64,000 nt of DNA from Bacillota bacterium (GTDB lineage: Bacteria; Bacillota; SHA-98; UBA4971): contig JAAYXB010000067.1 in the NCBI GenBank assembly GCA_012516125.1, positions 22,582-86,581 of the forward strand, in the 5' to 3' direction. The notes below the pieces were generated by a model. The model was not told where the DNA came from and ran no database searches. It saw nothing but the letters and a program-made list of their open reading frames with translations. Of this stretch, positions 36,000 through 45,065 are shown piece by piece. Position 1 is the first letter of the stretch, and the number at the start of each line of letters is the position of its first letter. The position numbers and the translations under genes were made by a program.

Positions 36000-37118
36000 C
36001 CTCCAAGCTATTGACATGATGTAAGCCCTGAGGGAGAATCCATGTAGGGGAGTCAGGCTACCCCTCTTTAGCCTGGCTCCCCGGCAGAACGGCCGGTTCT
36101 GCTATGTGGCCCGGCCCTCGGGCAAGGCGACGGGGGCCTCCGTCGCACCCTCTCCGCAAACCCCAGGCGCCGGGCCGCGCCTCTTCGGCGCCGGTTTCCC
36201 AGGCGCTGCCGGTGCCACCGTTACACGCATATCGAGAGCTTCCGTCCCTCCCTTCCTATTCAGAGCAAAGTCGTCCGGGAGCGTTGCGCTGTCGGCCTGT
36301 ACCCGCCGACGCCCGTCAAGGCCCCAGTCGCCCGGCTGACCGTCTCGCCAGTTGCCGGACTGCCGGATGGACGGACACGGGGAGGCCACAGGGCAGGGCT
36401 GCGCGGGGCAAAGCCGCTCCTCGCAGTCCTGAGCCCGCACCCTCACAGCCGCAACACACCCGAGTCACGCCCACACCGCGAAAACCTGCCCCCGCTGTCT
36501 TGCGCGGGCCTGTCGGCGGGTGACAAGACCGCACGCGGATGGCCTCTTCATGCGGACAGCGGGGGTCCATTGGCTTGCAAACCAGAACGGGAGCTAGCAT
36601 ACACTGCCAGCACTTCAGGAGCGTCGGTGTTGTGTGGAACCAGGCAGGTGTTCAGCGGGCAACGTAGCATCGTCGTTCCTCGCACGGCAGCTGCATCTCC
36701 CGCCCCACCCTCCTGCCCTGCTCTCGCCCCGGCGGCGCGGTGGCACAGCTTCGTCTTCTCGCGCGACCACGTGCCATCTCACACGACCACGCAACGCGTA
36801 CAACCCAAGCCGAGCCATCCGCGCCGTCGTCCATGCACGATCCGTGCCTTAGGCACGCATTCCCCCGAGAAGACCACGGATCCAGCTACGTATGGGTTTG
36901 CGTGAGTATGGGGCGCGGCGGCGCTGGCATCGCACAGACGAGAACGTCCACCTTGATGTACATTACTGTGCGCCGTGGGCGACTCGGCCCGGCCATGTCC
37001 TGCTCTCTGGCACCGTTGTCGAATGTGCACAGACAGAAACAAAGGACGGCAACCGTCCAAGGGGATACACCTGCCACGGGGTAGGGGGACGCCTGATGGT
37101 CTTCCGGAGGCGTTCTAC
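36000..37118. other. 1.1-kb region with no recognised gene
   Basis: Contains a hairpin at 36047-36082 in the leader of the upstream secreted-protein gene and a second inverted pair, GCAGAAC/GTTCTGC, near 36085-36103. Several frames are open because of high GC, but none has a ribosome binding site, a recognisable domain or consistent codon use. Confidence 0.5.
36047..36082. other. Long leader hairpin
   Basis: GGGGAGTCAGGCTA pairs with TAGCCTGGCTCCCC (one mismatch in 14) around an 8-base loop. It lies 58 bases upstream of the two-repeat secreted protein start and could be a transcript-stabilising 5' structure or an upstream terminator. Confidence 0.55.
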
Positions 37119-39527
37119 CTACCGCCGCAGCCTCTCCGCAAGCCCGGAGTAGCGCCGGTCTTGGGTGCTATTCTTGACGGCGATGGCGAGGGCCTTGGGC
37201 GTGCCGACCAGCACCACGAGCCGCTTGGCCCGGGTGATGGCTGTGTAGAGGAGGTTTCGCTGGAGCATGATGAAGTGCTGGGTGGTGATTGGCATCACGA
37301 TGACTGGGTACTCGCTGCCTTGGCTCTTGTGGACCGAGATGGCGTAGGAGAGCACAAGCTCGTCCAGCTCGTGCTGCTCGTAGGTGACGCGCCGCATGCC
37401 GTCGGGCTCCACGAACGCCACCACAACCTCCTGGTCCTCCGTGTCCACCTTTACCACGCGGCCGATGTCCCCGTTGAACACCATCTTGTCGTAGTTGTTG
37501 CGGATCTGCATGACCTTGTCGCCCTCGCGGAGCACAAGCCCGCCCAGGCGCATCTCCTGCTTACCGGGGGCAGCGGGATTGAGCGCGTCGCGCAGGACGG
37601 CGTTGAGGTTTTCGACGCCGGTGACCGTGCGCCGCATCGGCGCCATGACCTGGATGTCGTCGATCGGGTCGCACTTCGCGTAGGCGGGCAGGCGCCGCAC
37701 CACGAGGTCCTTCACGAGGGCGGTAACCTTCTCGGGGTCGTCCTCGGCGATGAAAAAGAAGTCGGCCTTCGCCCCCTCGGTGACGTTTCTGTTCAGGACG
37801 GGCATCTCACCTCTGTTGACACGGTGGGCGTTGGTAACTATCATGCTCGTCCTGGCCTGCCTGAATATCTCTGTGAGCCGTACCACCTCGACCGCGCCCG
37901 AGGAAATGACGTCGCGCAGCACCGACCCCGGCCCCACCGACGGCAACTGGTCCGCGTCGCCCACCAGGACTAGCCTGGCGCCGGGGCGCACCGCCGCGAG
38001 AAAGTAGCTCATGAGCTGGATGTCTATCATGGACGTCTCGTCCAGGATGATTACGTCAGCGTCGATGGGCGCCCCCTCGTTGTGCTCGAAGGACATCTGC
38101 CCCTGCCCAAAGCTCACACCGAGAAGCCGGTGGATGGTCTTCGCCTCGCGCCCGGTGGTCTCCGCCAGCCTCTTCGCCGCCCGCCCCGTGGGTGCAGCGA
38201 GCGCGACGCGCAAGGCCCCGGCCTCGAAGATGCGGAGCATTGTCCGCACGGTGGTGGTCTTCCCTGTGCCCGGCCCGCCCGTCAGGACGAGCACGCCGCA
38301 CCGGACGGCCTTCTCCACAGCCGCCCGCTGCTCCACGCTGAGCTGGACCCCGTCGCGTCGCCCCAGTTCGGCGAGGAGCCGGGCCACATCGACCGGGAGC
38401 GGCTTCGGCGGGCGGCCCGCCAGCGCGGCGAGCCTCTCGGCGACGCTCGTCTCGGCGCGGTAGAGGTAGGCGAGATAGACGGTCTTCTCGCCCTGCACCG
38501 TGTCGCGGATGATCGCGCCGCGCTCCTCGAGCACGGGCAGCGCTGCCGCTACCAGGTCCTGCCCCACCCCGAGGACCTTCGCAGCCTCGTCGATAAGCGC
38601 TTGCTCGGGGTAATACACGTGGCCGTCCGCGGTAAGCTCGTTCAGGACGTACACGATGCCTGCGCTAACCCGCTCCGCCGAGGTCGGCTCCACGCCAAGC
38701 TCAACCGCGATCTTGTCCGCAGTCTTGAAGCCGACCCCGTGGATCTCGTCGGCAAGACGATACGGGTTCTCGCGGACAGCCTGGATGGACGCGTCGCCGT
38801 AGCGGCGAAATATCTTGATGGCGAGCGTGGGGCTCACTCCATGGCCCGCCAGAAACATCATGACCTTGCGGATCTCCTTCTGCTCCTGAAAGGCGCGGGC
38901 TATCGTGGCGGACTTGATCGGCCCCACGCCCTCGACCTCTGTAAGCCTCTCGGGATGATGCTCGATGACGTCGAGCGTGGCGAGGCCAAAGTGGGAAACG
39001 AGTTTCTTTGCGGTCACCGGCCCTATGCCTTTGATGAGGCCTGACCCGAGGTACTTCTCGATCCCCTTCTGCGTCGCAGGGACGACTGACTCATACTTCT
39101 CGACCTTGAACTGCCGCCCGTACTCGGGATGGTCCACCCACTCTCCCTCGAGAGCGAGCGTCTCGCCGACGCTGATGAACGGGAAGGTGCCCACCACGGT
39201 TACCGGAAGCGCTCGCCGCTGCCCGGTTCGCGCTCCCGGCGCGCTCCCTGCTGCGGGCGGGCGCCGCAGGTGTGCCGCACCTCCGCCAGCCCGCGCGTCC
39301 GTCCTGGTCCCCGAGCCTGCGCCATCCCAGGCATCCTGGGCACCCCGGGTATGCCGGGCACCTCCTTCGGCGGCCTTATCGGCCGCCCCACTGGCACCAC
39401 CCTGCGCGTGTCCACTCCCGCCGGCCGGTCCGTCGTCCCAGTGGGTGCATGCAATCCTGGCCACAGTGTAGAAGTTGTCCTCGTTGCGGTATGTGATCCG
39501 CTCGACCGTCCCTTGAATCGAAGGCAT
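37119..39527 (-). CDS. recD2: RecD2-family ATP-dependent DNA helicase
   Basis: An 802-residue superfamily 1B 5'-3' helicase of the stand-alone RecD2 (YrrC) type. In order: an N-terminal OB-like domain (VERITYRNEDNFYTVARI ... VVGTFPFISVGETLALEGEW); helix-hairpin-helix repeats (GIGPVTAKKLVSHFG, VEGVGPIKSATIARAF, HGVGFKTADKIA); Walker A TGGPGTGKTTT; Walker B IILDETSMID; Q/GDADQLPSVGPG; and C-terminal motif VHKSQGSEYPVIVMP. An Ala/Gly/Arg-rich insertion of about 70 residues (about 33-100) splits the OB domain and is not a family feature. RecD2 acts in DNA repair and recombination without RecBC. The palindrome array begins about 140 bases upstream of its start. Confidence 0.95.
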   Translation of the reverse strand: MPSIQGTVERITYRNEDNFYTVARIACTHWDDGPAGGSGHAQGGASGAADKAAEGGARHTRGAQDAWDGAGSGTRTDARAGGGAAHLRRPPAAGSAPGARTGQRRALPVTVVGTFPFISVGETLALEGEWVDHPEYGRQFKVEKYESVVPATQKGIEKYLGSGLIKGIGPVTAKKLVSHFGLATLDVIEHHPERLTEVEGVGPIKSATIARAFQEQKEIRKVMMFLAGHGVSPTLAIKIFRRYGDASIQAVRENPYRLADEIHGVGFKTADKIAVELGVEPTSAERVSAGIVYVLNELTADGHVYYPEQALIDEAAKVLGVGQDLVAAALPVLEERGAIIRDTVQGEKTVYLAYLYRAETSVAERLAALAGRPPKPLPVDVARLLAELGRRDGVQLSVEQRAAVEKAVRCGVLVLTGGPGTGKTTTVRTMLRIFEAGALRVALAAPTGRAAKRLAETTGREAKTIHRLLGVSFGQGQMSFEHNEGAPIDADVIILDETSMIDIQLMSYFLAAVRPGARLVLVGDADQLPSVGPGSVLRDVISSGAVEVVRLTEIFRQARTSMIVTNAHRVNRGEMPVLNRNVTEGAKADFFFIAEDDPEKVTALVKDLVVRRLPAYAKCDPIDDIQVMAPMRRTVTGVENLNAVLRDALNPAAPGKQEMRLGGLVLREGDKVMQIRNNYDKMVFNGDIGRVVKVDTEDQEVVVAFVEPDGMRRVTYEQHELDELVLSYAISVHKSQGSEYPVIVMPITTQHFIMLQRNLLYTAITRAKRLVVLVGTPKALAIAVKNSTQDRRYSGLAERLRR

Positions 39528-39667
39528 GTCTACCCTCCGCGCGAGGTCTTGGGTGCTTCCGCTTCCGCTTCCTCATTTTAACATGTGGTGCTCCCGGAGT
39601 AAACGCCTATCGGCGATGCTGTTGTCTCTTGCCTGTCATCGACCGACAGCGGCAGCCGGGATACTAA

Positions 39668-40633
39668 CGATCCCTGCACGACCAAGTTCCGGGAAGACCT
39701 GGGCCTGGGGGGATCAACACGAGTCAGAATCTGGTCACCTGGGAACCACCCCTGCTGCCCTCCCTCACCGAAACCAGTTAAGTTGGAGCACCAGGGATCA
39801 GATGCTGCGCGAACATGGTCCTCTGGGGACCAGCTTGGGACCACGCCCTGGTCCTCTCGTGACCAGGACGCCTCGGACGCCGCCGGGGTGGTGCATCAGG
39901 GACCAGGTTGCCCGCGAGGTTGATCCCTTGGGGACTATCCGCACGCAAGTCCTGGTCCCCTGGGGACCACGGGTTCTTGAACATCTCGCAAGGTGGTTAC
40001 GTGGGGACCAGGTGAAGGGCCAGGTTGGTCCCCTGGGGACCATCTTCGCGCGTAACCTGGTCCCCAGAGGACCAGATCCGGCATCCTCGTGGAGCGAGTG
40101 TCAGGAGGGTGGGTCTCTGGTAACCAGATTTCGCACGGGGTTGGTCCCCCAGGGACCAGCTACGCGCCAATCCTGGTCCTTTGAGGACCACCCGTCCACG
40201 GGCATCCGTGAAGGTGGTCCCCTGGGGACCAGGCGGCGGACGAACCTGAGTCCCTGGGGACCATCTTTGCGTGGATTCTGGTCACCAGGGGACCAAGTTC
40301 GGCGTTTTGCCGGTTGAACCGCGACGAGGGTGGGTCTCTGGTAACCAGATTTCGCACGGGGTTGGTCCCCCAGGGACCACCCACGCGCAAATCCTGGTCC
40401 CCTGAGGACCAGCCGTCTATGGCCGCCCGGGAAAGTGGACACGTGGGGACCAGGTGGCGCGCGAAGTTGGTTCCCTGAGGACCATCTCCGCACGGATCCT
40501 GGCTACCAGAGGACCAGTGCTGGCCTTCCGCCGGGTGAGGCGCGAGGAGGGTGGGTCTCTCGTGACCACTTTTCACGCGAGGTTGCTCCCAGAAGGACCA
40601 GCCGCGCAAGAGATCCTGAGATCCCAGGGACCA
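39668..40633. repeat. Array of 27 helically phased 17-bp palindromes
   Basis: 27 copies of a 17-bp palindrome, ideal form TGGTCCCC-T-GGGGACCA, in nine triads. Starts: 39668, 39700, 39732; 39784, 39816, 39849; 39889, 39921, 39953; 39994, 40026, 40058; 40110, 40142, 40174; 40215, 40247, 40279; 40331, 40363, 40395; 40436, 40468, 40500; 40552, 40584, 40617. Spacing is 32 (twice 33) inside triads and 40-41 or 52 between triads, close to 3, 4 and 5 helical turns. From 39889 two triads make a 221-bp unit (21 turns), and the 15-base spacers with GCGC/CGCA cores recur in each unit. Periods of 32 and 221 are not multiples of three, so it is not coding; repeated spacers exclude CRISPR. It lies between recD2 and the deacetylase gene. 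The first triad is the most degenerate. Confidence 0.93.
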
Positions 40634-40946
40634 CCCAGCGACGAACGCAGCCACGCGGCCACGCGTCGATCAAGTTTGACGCAGAAAAGGCGGCCGCGTC
40701 CTCAGCCAGGGGGCAGTCGCGGGTTCTGGGCCTGAACACGCAACATGTACGGGGCCAAGCTCATAGTTGAACTAGCGGGGCGCTACTCGCAATCCGCTTC
40801 GCCGCCAAGCAGGTAGGCCGACTTCATCCCCACATTCTGGAGCGACACTCTGGAGCGGTCCATCTATAAGCAGCCCAGCGCCGAAGATGGCGACATTCTG
40901 GCCAGCCTTTGTCGTGACCCGCGGCAAGCGGAGAGAGTTGTCTTTC
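40634..40946. other. Gap between the palindrome array and the deacetylase gene
   Basis: About 310 bases with no gene or structure recognised. The array period does not continue here. Confidence 0.5.
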
Positions 40947-42986
40947 CTATTCTGCGCCAGTTGCTCCGGTCGCAGCGTCTGCGGCGCCCATGCCGGTTCC
41001 GGACGCGGGCGCGGCCGGGGCGCCTTGCGGCTGGCCTGCGGGCTCAGGCGAAGACCCCGCCCCTGCTGCCCCGTCGTGGCCCCCGCCTGTTCGCAGTGTG
41101 GGCCTCCCGTCGTCGCCCGAGAACAGCGCTGACAGGGGGACCAGCTCGTATCCTTGGGACGTCAGCCCCTCAATGAGCGCAGGCAGCGCGCGGGCAGTTT
41201 GCTCGCGCACGTGAAGGAGAACGATGGCCCCCTCCTTTGCGCCCGAGGTGACCCGCTGGACGATCGCCGCTTGGCCGGGGTTGCGCCAGTCGTCGGGGTT
41301 GAGAGTCCACAACACCGTCGTAGTGCCCTCTTCCTTCGCGATCTGCCGGATCTCGTCGTTGTAGCTTCCGTAAGGCGGCCGGAACCACCTTGGGGTCACG
41401 TTTGCAGCGGCCTTGACGGCCTCCTGCGTCCTGGAGATCTCGCGGCGCACCGCCTCGGCGGAAAGCGTGGTGAGGCGCGAATGCGAGTAGCCGTGGTTCC
41501 CCAGCTCATGCCCCGCGGCGGCCATTTCCCGGACCACAGCGGAGTGGCGCTCAACCTGGTTGCCAATAAGGAAGAAGGTAGCTTTCACGCGATATCTGTC
41601 AAGGACGCTGAGGATCTTCTTCGTATACACCGCGTCGGGGCCGTCGTCGAAGGTGAGGGTGATCTTCCCCGCAGAAGGTCGCCCTCCAGGACCGCGACGG
41701 GCAGCGCCGGCAGCGCCACCGCCGTCGGGACCCTCCCCTGGCGGCGCTGCAGGCTCGGGGCCGGGAAGGGGCGTAATCACCACGACCGGGGCCCCCCCGC
41801 CGGGTCCACCCGGGAAGCCGGGCGCACCCGGGCTACCTGCGGACGGCAGAGATGCGATAGTCACTACCGGTGCCCCAGACTGGGGATCATCCACCGGAAG
41901 ACCTGCCGCAGCCGGCGTGCCAGCTCCCCCGGTGCCGGTGCCCGGAGCCGCCGGGGTCACCGGGGTCACGGTGATCACGCCTGGCACCGTGCCTGACACA
42001 CCTGTCCCCCCGGGGGTGGAAAGCCCGCTTCCCCCGCTGCCCGTACCGGTCGCGCTTGCACTGCCCGTCCCAGCTCCGGCCGCAGGCCCTGGTCCAGTCG
42101 TGGCTATGCCTCCGCCGCCTGCTCCGCCCGTCATCCCCGGCCCCTCCCCCGCGCCTATCACTGCGCCCGCGCCAGCGGACGCAGCGGTGCCGGCAGCAGT
42201 GGTAGCGGTAGCATCAGCGGCGCTACCGGCGCTACCAGGGACGGCAGCGGCGGTGGTCCCGGCACTCATGGTTCCAGCAGCCCCACCAGCGGGAGCAGCA
42301 TGAGCGGCGCCGGCTGCTCCCGGGCCACCTGTCCCCGGGCCGGCTGACACGCCCCCCGCCCCACTCGCCTCACGCGGCGCCACGCCCTCCTCCACCCGCG
42401 AGCCTGCCGGCACCGACACGATCACCCTTTGAATCCCGTTCGACAGGATAACCGTGCGCGCCACCTGATCCCACTCGAGCCAGCAGCCAAGGACCGTGGC
42501 AAGTTCGCGCGCAGGCGAATAGGCCTGGCTCAGCACCGTCGCGGTCTCGACCAGGCGCCCGTTCACGAGCGTTCCGACCCGCGCCACCCAGTGCACGGTG
42601 GCCCCGTATGCCTCCGCCACCGGCCGCACCGGTGCCATCATCGAGCCGTCACGGAGGAAGCCGAACACGTAGATGTCCGGTCGCCGCGGCGGGATCTCGA
42701 GTTCCCCTGCCCCTCCATAGCTCTCGGGCGAGACCGCGACCTCGCTCGCCCTCGCCTCACCGTGCGCTCCTGCGCCGCCCGCCGACGCTCCGGCAGTTAC
42801 CATCACCAGCACCGCTACAATGGCCGCCACGCGCGCCCCGCAGCGACCTACCCCTACCGGACCCAAGTTCGCGAGCTGCTGCCGCATCCAGGGCACCCGG
42901 GGCCGCCAGGCACTCTGGAACGCCAACATCCTGTGGATCCCCCGCGCAACCTCCTGACACGTCTGCCGCAACTCGTGCGTCCCCAC
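40947..42986 (-). CDS. Polysaccharide deacetylase with copper-amine-oxidase-like N-terminal domain
   Basis: A 679-residue exported enzyme. A hydrophobic segment lies at about residues 50-68. A copper-amine-oxidase N-terminal-like domain follows at about 90-190 (VFGFLRDGSMMAPVRPVAEA ... LVNGRLVETATVLS). Residues about 200-440 are a Gly/Ala/Pro-rich linker. The NodB deacetylase domain (about 445-640) shows motif 1 TFDDGPD, motif 2 HELGNHGYSHS (metal-binding H-x3-H), motif 3 RWFRPPYGSYN and motif 5 IVLLHV. The enzyme removes acetyl groups from a GlcNAc polymer, most likely peptidoglycan or an exopolysaccharide. A GTG start at 42986 is assumed with GAGGGGGG upstream; ATGs at residues 20 and 34 are alternatives. 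Confidence 0.88.
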   Translation of the reverse strand: MGTHELRQTCQEVARGIHRMLAFQSAWRPRVPWMRQQLANLGPVGVGRCGARVAAIVAVLVMVTAGASAGGAGAHGEARASEVAVSPESYGGAGELEIPPRRPDIYVFGFLRDGSMMAPVRPVAEAYGATVHWVARVGTLVNGRLVETATVLSQAYSPARELATVLGCWLEWDQVARTVILSNGIQRVIVSVPAGSRVEEGVAPREASGAGGVSAGPGTGGPGAAGAAHAAPAGGAAGTMSAGTTAAAVPGSAGSAADATATTAAGTAASAGAGAVIGAGEGPGMTGGAGGGGIATTGPGPAAGAGTGSASATGTGSGGSGLSTPGGTGVSGTVPGVITVTPVTPAAPGTGTGGAGTPAAAGLPVDDPQSGAPVVTIASLPSAGSPGAPGFPGGPGGGAPVVVITPLPGPEPAAPPGEGPDGGGAAGAARRGPGGRPSAGKITLTFDDGPDAVYTKKILSVLDRYRVKATFFLIGNQVERHSAVVREMAAAGHELGNHGYSHSRLTTLSAEAVRREISRTQEAVKAAANVTPRWFRPPYGSYNDEIRQIAKEEGTTTVLWTLNPDDWRNPGQAAIVQRVTSGAKEGAIVLLHVREQTARALPALIEGLTSQGYELVPLSALFSGDDGRPTLRTGGGHDGAAGAGSSPEPAGQPQGAPAAPASGTGMGAADAATGATGAE

Positions 42987-43166
42987 GGCGGAGCATTCCC
43001 CCCCTCAGCCTCGCGCCTCAGCATCGCCTCTCAGCACCGCCTCTGAGCATCGTCCGTCTTCCAGACCCATGCTGTGACGCTACGTCAACCCCATTAATCC
43101 CTATGCTTGGCCCAGTCGGATATGACTGGGACATGACCGGGACGCGCCAATTTATGACCGGGGTCC

Positions 43167-43292
43167 GTTAAGTGGGAGTGCAGAAATCCTCTCGACTTCC
43201 GGAGAGGTTGCCGGTAACTCAAAGAGAGAGTGCAACACTGGCAACCCGACACCCGCTGGAAAACCGGGAAGGATTAATGAACGCCCATTTGA
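43167..43292. repeat. Palindromic MITE-like element, copy 3 (inverted, degenerate)
   Basis: Reverse-complement orientation relative to copies 1 and 2. It is the same 126-bp length as copy 1 (GTTAAGTGGGAGTGCAGAAA ... GAGAGAGTGCAACACTGGCA ...). The right-hand terminal repeat is worn (GCCCATTTGAC). Confidence 0.8.
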
Positions 43293-43400
43293 CTCCGGAG
43301 AGGGCTGCCAATCCCGTGTGGATGCATGGCGTGACGAGGATAGCTGCGGAAAAGAGGCTTCCGCGGGAAACCTTACGAGTTCGAGAGTGAAGAAAAGGAG

Positions 43401-43470
43401 CGTCAAGGAGCCTCAAGGAGCGTTAAGGCGCGCTAAGGAGCGTCGAGGACCGTCAAGGAGCGTTACGGGT
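43401..43470. repeat. 10-bp tandem repeat, seven copies
   Basis: Seven consecutive units of CGTCAAGGAG with one to three changes each (CCTCAAGGAG, CGTTAAGGCG, CGCTAAGGAG, CGTCGAGGAC, CGTCAAGGAG, CGTTACGGGT). Noncoding. Confidence 0.8.
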
Positions 43471-43490
43471 AGCTCCAGGAACTGCTCGCC

Positions 43491-43508
43491 TGGTTGTCCC
43501 TGGGACCA
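43491..43508. other. Single palindrome resembling the array unit
   Basis: TGGTTGTCCCTGGGACCA resembles the TGGTCCC-N-GGGACCA unit of the 39.7-40.6 kb array with a two-base insertion, and is followed by a GTCGCGCC spacer-like segment as in the array. Confidence 0.35.
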
Positions 43509-43530
43509 GAAGTCGCGCCGCGGGACAGGC

Positions 43531-43660
43531 CTGGCGTTCCCCGAGGCTGGGGAGGATTTCGCATTCGGCAGAGTAATCGTCCATGGCGGCCATCTGCCGC
43601 CGCCATCGAGAGGACAAAAATAGCAACCAACCGCTGTTTTCAAGGTAGTACCAGTTATGT
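43531..43660. repeat. Two-copy hairpin element, copy B
   Basis: Hairpin ATGGCGGC/GCCGCCAT (43583-43606) with an 8-base loop, then an A-rich stretch and TTCAAGGTA at 43639. The 56-base hairpin-to-TTCAAGGTA offset is identical to copy A at 13.2 kb. Confidence 0.6.
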
Positions 43661-43776
43661 AAGCCCGGTGCACCTACAGCCTGCAACTACGAGCTTGGTC
43701 ATCTATGGTGCTGCTTTGCCACGTAGGCAGGCCCGCCGTGTTCAGTGTGGCCGCGAGGAAGGACCAGACAGCGTTC

Positions 43777-44256
43777 CTATATCACACGCAAGCTCAAGTA
43801 AGTCACAATCATACCCGCTAGGGCCGTTCCCAGGGCGATCGCTGCGAAGGCCTTCCGGATGCCAATGCCGAACAGGAAGGCGGCAACGGCAGCGGTCCAG
43901 GCGCCGGTGGACGGCAGCGGCACGGCCACGAAGAGGACAAGGCCGATGGGGCCGTACTTCTGGACGACACGGCTCCTGGCCTTCGTGCGAGCAAAAAACC
44001 AGTCGCTGGCCTTGCGGACCGACGGAAAGCGCTGCAGCCAGCCGGCCGCGTAGCGCAGGAAAAGCATTAGCGGAACGACCGGGACCATGTTGCCGAGCAC
44101 CGCCACGGCGCAAGCCTCCACCGGGCGCATCCCCAGCGAGATGCCGAGCGGGATCGCGCCGCGCAACTCAACGACAGGCACCATTGCAGTAAAAAAGACC
44201 AGGGTTTCCCTGGACACAACCGAAACCCACTCGTTCCACGACTCGACCAAGACCAA
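43777..44256 (-). CDS. Small multidrug export (COG2426) family membrane protein
   Basis: A 159-residue integral membrane protein with about four to five hydrophobic spans. It carries the family's N-terminal signature MVPVVELRGAIPLGISLGM, then VLGNMVPVVPLMLFLRYA, a basic loop (FFARTKARSRVVQKYG) and VAVPLPSTGAWTAAVAAFLF. The family is annotated small multidrug export protein, but the substrate is not established for most members; it is distantly DedA-like. GAGAGGAG lies before two in-frame TTG codons (44256 and 44250); the second has the better spacing. It sits downstream of the DUF192 gene on the same strand. Confidence 0.85.
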   Translation of the reverse strand: MVLVESWNEWVSVVSRETLVFFTAMVPVVELRGAIPLGISLGMRPVEACAVAVLGNMVPVVPLMLFLRYAAGWLQRFPSVRKASDWFFARTKARSRVVQKYGPIGLVLFVAVPLPSTGAWTAAVAAFLFGIGIRKAFAAIALGTALAGMIVTYLSLRVI

Positions 44257-44393
44257 TTCTCCTCTCTCAGCTCCCTTCCGCTATTCTTTCCTCGTTCGCT
44301 CCCGATCTCCTTCTCCATCCGAACGGCTCCTCGCGATAGCGAAAAAGGCCCGTGACCGGCACCCTGGCCCCTACTCTTGCCCCTGCCCCCGGT

Positions 44394-44894
44394 CTACCTG
44401 TAGTAGAACGCTTGCAGCCTGTCGCCAACGACTGTCCCCGTGCGCGCGAGCACCCCCTCGGGAAGCTCCACCACCCAGCTTGCCTCCCACATCACGGGGC
44501 CGGCCTTGCCCGGGGCGAGCGGCGCGAGCACACACACGACCACGCCCGCGTCGCTCACATAGGCCACGTCGATGGCGAACTTCATTCCGAAGCTGTGGAC
44601 CCCTTTACACGGCCGGATGATAAGCCCCTCGCCCTCTGCGAGCGATGTCCTCCCGAGAAGGCCGAGCGCCCGCGTCCTCCCCGAGAGCGCCAGTTGCACC
44701 CGGACCGCAAGCACGACCGAACGCGTCACGTTGACCACAGCGACCCTGGATCGCGTACGCGGGTCACGCCTCCCGGCAATACCTGCCATGGCTTGTAGCG
44801 TGGCAGATGCCGCGTCCCTGACCACGCCGCAGCACGCGTCGCCCGCTGCCCAAAAGACCACGTTCCCGCGTCGCACTTCAGTGCCACCCCTCAC
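44394..44894 (-). CDS. DUF192 family protein
   Basis: A 166-residue protein. Residues about 60-166 match DUF192: LALSGRTRALGLLGRTSLAE, then GLIIRPCKGVHSFGMKFAID (the conserved CxxVHSFGM-like core), VLAPLAPGKAG and ASWVVELPEGVLARTG. DUF192 proteins are small beta-barrel proteins of unknown function; many are exported and some sit beside Tad pilus genes, as here. The first 50 residues do not look like the family and have no signal peptide, so the true start may lie further in. Confidence 0.8.
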   Translation of the reverse strand: MRGGTEVRRGNVVFWAAGDACCGVVRDAASATLQAMAGIAGRRDPRTRSRVAVVNVTRSVVLAVRVQLALSGRTRALGLLGRTSLAEGEGLIIRPCKGVHSFGMKFAIDVAYVSDAGVVVCVLAPLAPGKAGPVMWEASWVVELPEGVLARTGTVVGDRLQAFYYR

Positions 44895-45016
44895 GCCGTC
44901 CTACCCCGTGCTACCCCTCGGCGTCCTTCACCGCCCCGGGCCGTCCTGCCCAACACCTGCCCGTCGGCGAGCACGCTCGCTCAGCCGCTATCCCTCCATC
45001 CGGCGGCACGCAGGGG

Positions 45017-45056
45017 GCAGACCAGCCTAACTCATGGCAGACCAGCCTAACTCATG
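45017..45056. repeat. Perfect 20-bp tandem duplication
   Basis: GCAGACCAGCCTAACTCATG occurs twice in direct succession (45017-45036, 45037-45056), ten bases after the end of the tadC gene. Confidence 0.9.
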
Positions 45057-45065
45057 AAGGACCGG

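Larger units (their letters stand above)
42987..43776. other. Repeat-rich intergenic region
   Basis: No gene recognised. It holds MITE-like copy 3 (43167-43292), a 10-bp tandem repeat (43401-43470), a single palindrome resembling the array unit (43491-43508) and hairpin element copy B (43531-43660). Confidence 0.6.

Noticed and set aside
36975..37973. 332-codon plus-strand frame over recD2
   Set aside because: His/Val-rich antisense shadow of a well-conserved helicase gene.
39668..40633. CRISPR array
   Set aside because: Units are 17-bp palindromes, the 15-base spacers are themselves repeated every 221 bp, spacing alternates between 32, 41 and 52, and no cas genes are present.
39526..40654. 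Long open frames across the palindrome array on both strands (for example 263 codons plus strand, 164 codons minus strand) with GPLGT/GDQ-like repeats
   Set aside because: Repeat periods of 32 and 221 bp are not multiples of three, the peptide motifs appear in several frames and on both strands, and there is no ribosome binding site. They are by-products of the palindromes.
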